This document shows positions 6,971 through 8,402 of a stretch of DNA of 8,402 nucleotides, piece after piece. Source of the stretch: Desulfobacteraceae bacterium (lineage in GTDB: Bacteria > Desulfobacterota > Desulfobacteria > Desulfobacterales > Desulfatirhabdiaceae); contig DAIEFO010000086.1 in NCBI GenBank assembly GCA_027325475.1, positions 1 through 8,402 of the forward strand, written 5' to 3'. The notes below the pieces were generated by a model. It was not told where the DNA came from. It saw nothing but the letters and a program-made list of their open reading frames with translations, and made no database searches. A program made the translations under genes and the position numbers. How positions within the stretch are numbered: the first letter of the stretch is position 1; the number at the start of each line of letters is the position of its first letter.

Positions 6971-6972
6971 CA

Positions 6973-7617
6973 ATGAAGGAGAAGAAGAGAATAAAAAGTT
7001 ACTCGCCGGTGGAAGAAAAAATGAATATTATTTCCCATGCCACCGGCCTGGTTTTAAGTATTGTCGCTTTGGTGTTTCTGGTTACTCGGGCAGTCCAATA
7101 CAGTGATACCTGGCATATCGTCAGTTTCAGCATTTTCGGACTGAGTTTGATATTGCTGTATGCGGCTTCCACTTTTTATCACAGCGCCCAAAGTCCGGCG
7201 CTGAGAGGCAGATTGAACATTATTGACCATGCATCAATTTATGTTCTTATTGCCGGAACTTACACGCCGTTTACACTTGTCACGCTGAAGGGTGCGACGG
7301 GTTGGGTGATTTTTGGCATTTCCTGGGGGCTGGCTTTAACCGGATTGATTTTGAAACTTTTCTTTACAGGCAAATACAGTATCGTATCGACAATCATGTA
7401 TGTATTCATGGGCTGGATTATCGTTTTCGCCATAAAGCCATTGATCCGCCAGTTGCCATTGGAAGGGCTGCTGTGGCTTTTTGCAGGCGGCGTATCCTAT
7501 ACAATGGGTGCAATTTTGTATAGCATGGATAAATTAAAATTCAATCACGCCGTATTCCATCTATTGGTTTTAATCGGCAGTTTTTGCCATTTTATATCAG
7601 TGTATTTTTATGTGTAA
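6973..7617 (+). CDS. Hemolysin III / PAQR-family membrane protein
   Basis: A 214-residue polytopic inner-membrane protein of the hemolysin III (YqfA/PAQR) family; the biochemical role of bacterial members is poorly defined. Seven hydrophobic segments fit roughly residues 18-38, 48-66, 86-104, 109-130, 137-155, 163-184 and 192-213. The conserved metal-site pattern is present: Ser66-x3-His70 (STFYH), Asp85-His86 in IIDHASIYVLIAGTYTPF, and His192-x3-His196 near the C-terminus. The start YSPVEEKMNIISHATG aligns with the E. coli YqfA start YSLAEEIANSVSHG, so ATG 6973 gives the expected N-terminus. GTG 6928 would add 15 residues that do not look conserved. The Shine-Dalgarno sequence is weak (GAGG at 6955-6958, 14 bases away). 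It sits alone between beta-oxidation genes with long gaps on both sides, so a functional link to them is unlikely. Confidence 0.88.
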   Translation: MKEKKRIKSYSPVEEKMNIISHATGLVLSIVALVFLVTRAVQYSDTWHIVSFSIFGLSLILLYAASTFYHSAQSPALRGRLNIIDHASIYVLIAGTYTPFTLVTLKGATGWVIFGISWGLALTGLILKLFFTGKYSIVSTIMYVFMGWIIVFAIKPLIRQLPLEGLLWLFAGGVSYTMGAILYSMDKLKFNHAVFHLLVLIGSFCHFISVYFYV

Positions 7618-7707
7618 AACTGGGAATACGGCAATTTGGTGCAACATGTGGGATCAGTTCCAGTCATACAAACATCTCCAAACCTTCCGAAAAAAAGACA
7701 TCTGAGA

Positions 7708-7846
7708 AATAAGTGATGGCTTCGTAAAAAGTTCGCAGGCAAGGCGCGCAAATCCTGAGGAGTGAAGCGTACTTGTCGTACGCTGCAACGACGAAGGATG
7801 CAGCGCAACGCAGCATGCGGACTTTTTACAAAGTCGTCAATAAGTG
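7708..7846. mobile_element. MITE-like palindromic element with 8-base flanking direct repeat
   Basis: The 348-base gap 7618-7965 holds no gene; this element fills its middle. AATAAGTG occurs at 7708-7715 and again at 7839-7846, as expected for a target-site duplication (7 or 8 bases). Between them, 7716-7838 is an imperfect long inverted repeat. The left end, GGCTTCGTAAAAAGTTCGC, matches the reverse complement of the right end, GACTTTGTAAAAAGTCCGC, with few mismatches. At the centre AGCGTAC (7766-7772) and GTACGCT (7778-7784) form a perfect stem around TTGTC. No transposase frame fits inside, so it would be non-autonomous. The transcript would fold into one long hairpin and could also protect mRNA ends or reduce read-through from the hemolysin III gene. 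It may equally be a REP-type genomic repeat; copy number cannot be judged from one window. Confidence 0.65.
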
Positions 7847-7854
7847 CATCTTCA

Positions 7855-7883
7855 TTGACCGAAGAAACAGGTTTGTGATATCA
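7855..7883 (+). promoter_or_regulatory. Weak candidate promoter for the third thiolase
   Basis: TTGACC (7855-7860) matches the -35 consensus at 5 of 6 positions. Only poor -10 candidates follow: GATATC at 7877-7882 has 3 of 6 matches with a 16-base spacer. The stretch from the palindromic element to the thiolase is AT-rich and otherwise featureless, so a promoter is expected somewhere here, but this one is weakly supported. Confidence 0.2.
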
Positions 7884-7965
7884 AAAAAAAGATTTTTAAG
7901 TGTGTATTCAGGTTTTGTCCCTGATGGGGGATCATCATATTCTGAGGATTATGGAGGATTTTTCA

Positions 7966-8402
7966 ATGAAAGAAGTTGTTATCGTCAGTGGTTCACGAAC
8001 AGCCATCGGAAATTTCGGAGGTGCGCTCATGACAACGCCGGTTGTGGAACTGGGTGCGATTGTCATGAAAGATGTCTTGAAAAAAGCTGGATTGAGGCCG
8101 GTAATTGATGACAGTATGAAAGCCGGCTGCCCGGACAAACTCAAAGATCAGGGCCTGATCGAACTCGAAAAAAAATCCTGCGTCTGGGAGGATCAGGCAA
8201 CCCCAGTTACTATTGATGAAGTCATCATGGGCAACGTGCTTCAGGCTGGTCAGGGCCAGAACACCGCCAGACAGGCCATGATTCGGGCCGGCATCCCCAA
8301 GGAGACACCGGCAGTCACCATCAACAAAATCTGCGGTTCCGGCTTGAAAGCTATTGCCATGGCCGCCGCTTCCATCATGAGCGGCCAGGCGGATGTGGTA
8401 CT
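7966..8402 (+). CDS. Acetyl-CoA acetyltransferase-type thiolase (5' part; runs off window)
   Basis: The first 145 codons of a thiolase that continues past the window edge. The N-terminus MKEVVIVSGSRTAIGNFGGAL and the nucleophile Cys123 in NKICGSGLKAIAMAAASIM match biosynthetic/degradative acetyl-CoA acetyltransferases, which interconvert acetoacetyl-CoA and two acetyl-CoA or cleave longer 3-oxoacyl-CoAs. The nucleophile is about Cys89 in the Zoogloea enzyme. The shift comes from an insertion of roughly 35 residues (about 44-79) with two cysteines (55 and 72) and many charged residues, placed before the conserved VTIDEVIMGNVLQAGQGQN. ATG 7966 is set by GGAGG at 7953-7957 with an 8-base spacer; an in-frame ATG at 7951 would add five residues. 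It is separated from the operon by the hemolysin III gene and the palindromic element, so it probably starts a further catabolic unit downstream. Confidence 0.88.
   Translation, partial: MKEVVIVSGSRTAIGNFGGALMTTPVVELGAIVMKDVLKKAGLRPVIDDSMKAGCPDKLKDQGLIELEKKSCVWEDQATPVTIDEVIMGNVLQAGQGQNTARQAMIRAGIPKETPAVTINKICGSGLKAIAMAAASIMSGQADVV

Noticed and set aside
7922..7937. Small hairpin TGATG/CATCA upstream of the third thiolase ribosome-binding site
   Set aside because: A five-base stem is expected by chance and matches no riboswitch or operator I know.
7773..8108. Plus-strand open frame across the palindromic element and the start of the third thiolase
   Set aside because: It overlaps the thiolase in another frame, starts inside the repeat and has no sensible protein features.
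1..8402. Search for a novel defence, toxin, secretion or RNA-guided system
   Set aside because: All large genes are recognisable acyl-CoA metabolism enzymes plus one membrane protein. No repeat-spacer array, nuclease, reverse transcriptase or toxin-antitoxin pair is visible.

Overview
The window is a plus-strand, catabolic beta-oxidation-type gene cluster. From protein style and the repeat element, I infer an anaerobic Desulfobacterota-like bacterium (Desulfosarcina/Desulfococcus type). Both acyl-CoA dehydrogenases resemble, from memory, the non-decarboxylating glutaryl-CoA dehydrogenase described from Desulfococcus multivorans. Base composition is moderate and does not change visibly between genes. 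The organism assignment is an inference, not something the sequence proves.

Positions 1-6696 look like one operon. It holds the last 24 codons of an unidentified upstream gene, two different thiolases (94-1344 and 1383-2576), an acyl-CoA dehydrogenase (2600-3763), two unrelated-looking crotonase-superfamily enzymes (3789-4562 and 4642-5478) and a second acyl-CoA dehydrogenase (5533-6696). Gaps are 18-79 bases and every gene is on the plus strand. The two dehydrogenases have equal length (387 aa), align without gaps and are about 76% identical by hand count. They therefore look like an old duplication that now flanks the crotonase pair. The set covers three of the four beta-oxidation steps: alpha,beta-dehydrogenation, hydration or isomerisation, and thiolysis. 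No 3-hydroxyacyl-CoA dehydrogenase, CoA ligase/transferase or ETF gene lies in the window, so those must come from elsewhere. The natural substrate cannot be read from the sequence. A dicarboxylyl-CoA or ring-derived acyl-CoA is plausible from the dehydrogenase family.

Positions 6697-6972 form a gap with signs of a decayed minus-strand gene end: an open tail stopping at 6797 and a hairpin followed by a T run on the minus strand. A plausible plus-strand promoter also lies there. A hemolysin III/PAQR-type seven-helix membrane protein follows (6973-7617) and is probably its own transcription unit.

Positions 7618-7965 carry no gene. Most of the stretch is a roughly 123-base imperfect palindrome flanked by an 8-base direct repeat, which reads as a small non-autonomous mobile element (MITE-like). 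A third thiolase then starts at 7966 and runs off the end of the window. I found no tRNA, rRNA, CRISPR array, transposase, or defence or toxin system. The most unusual points are the paired dehydrogenases with a Val-Glu active-site motif, the second crotonase without the usual glutamate pair, the altered thiolase motifs and the palindromic element.
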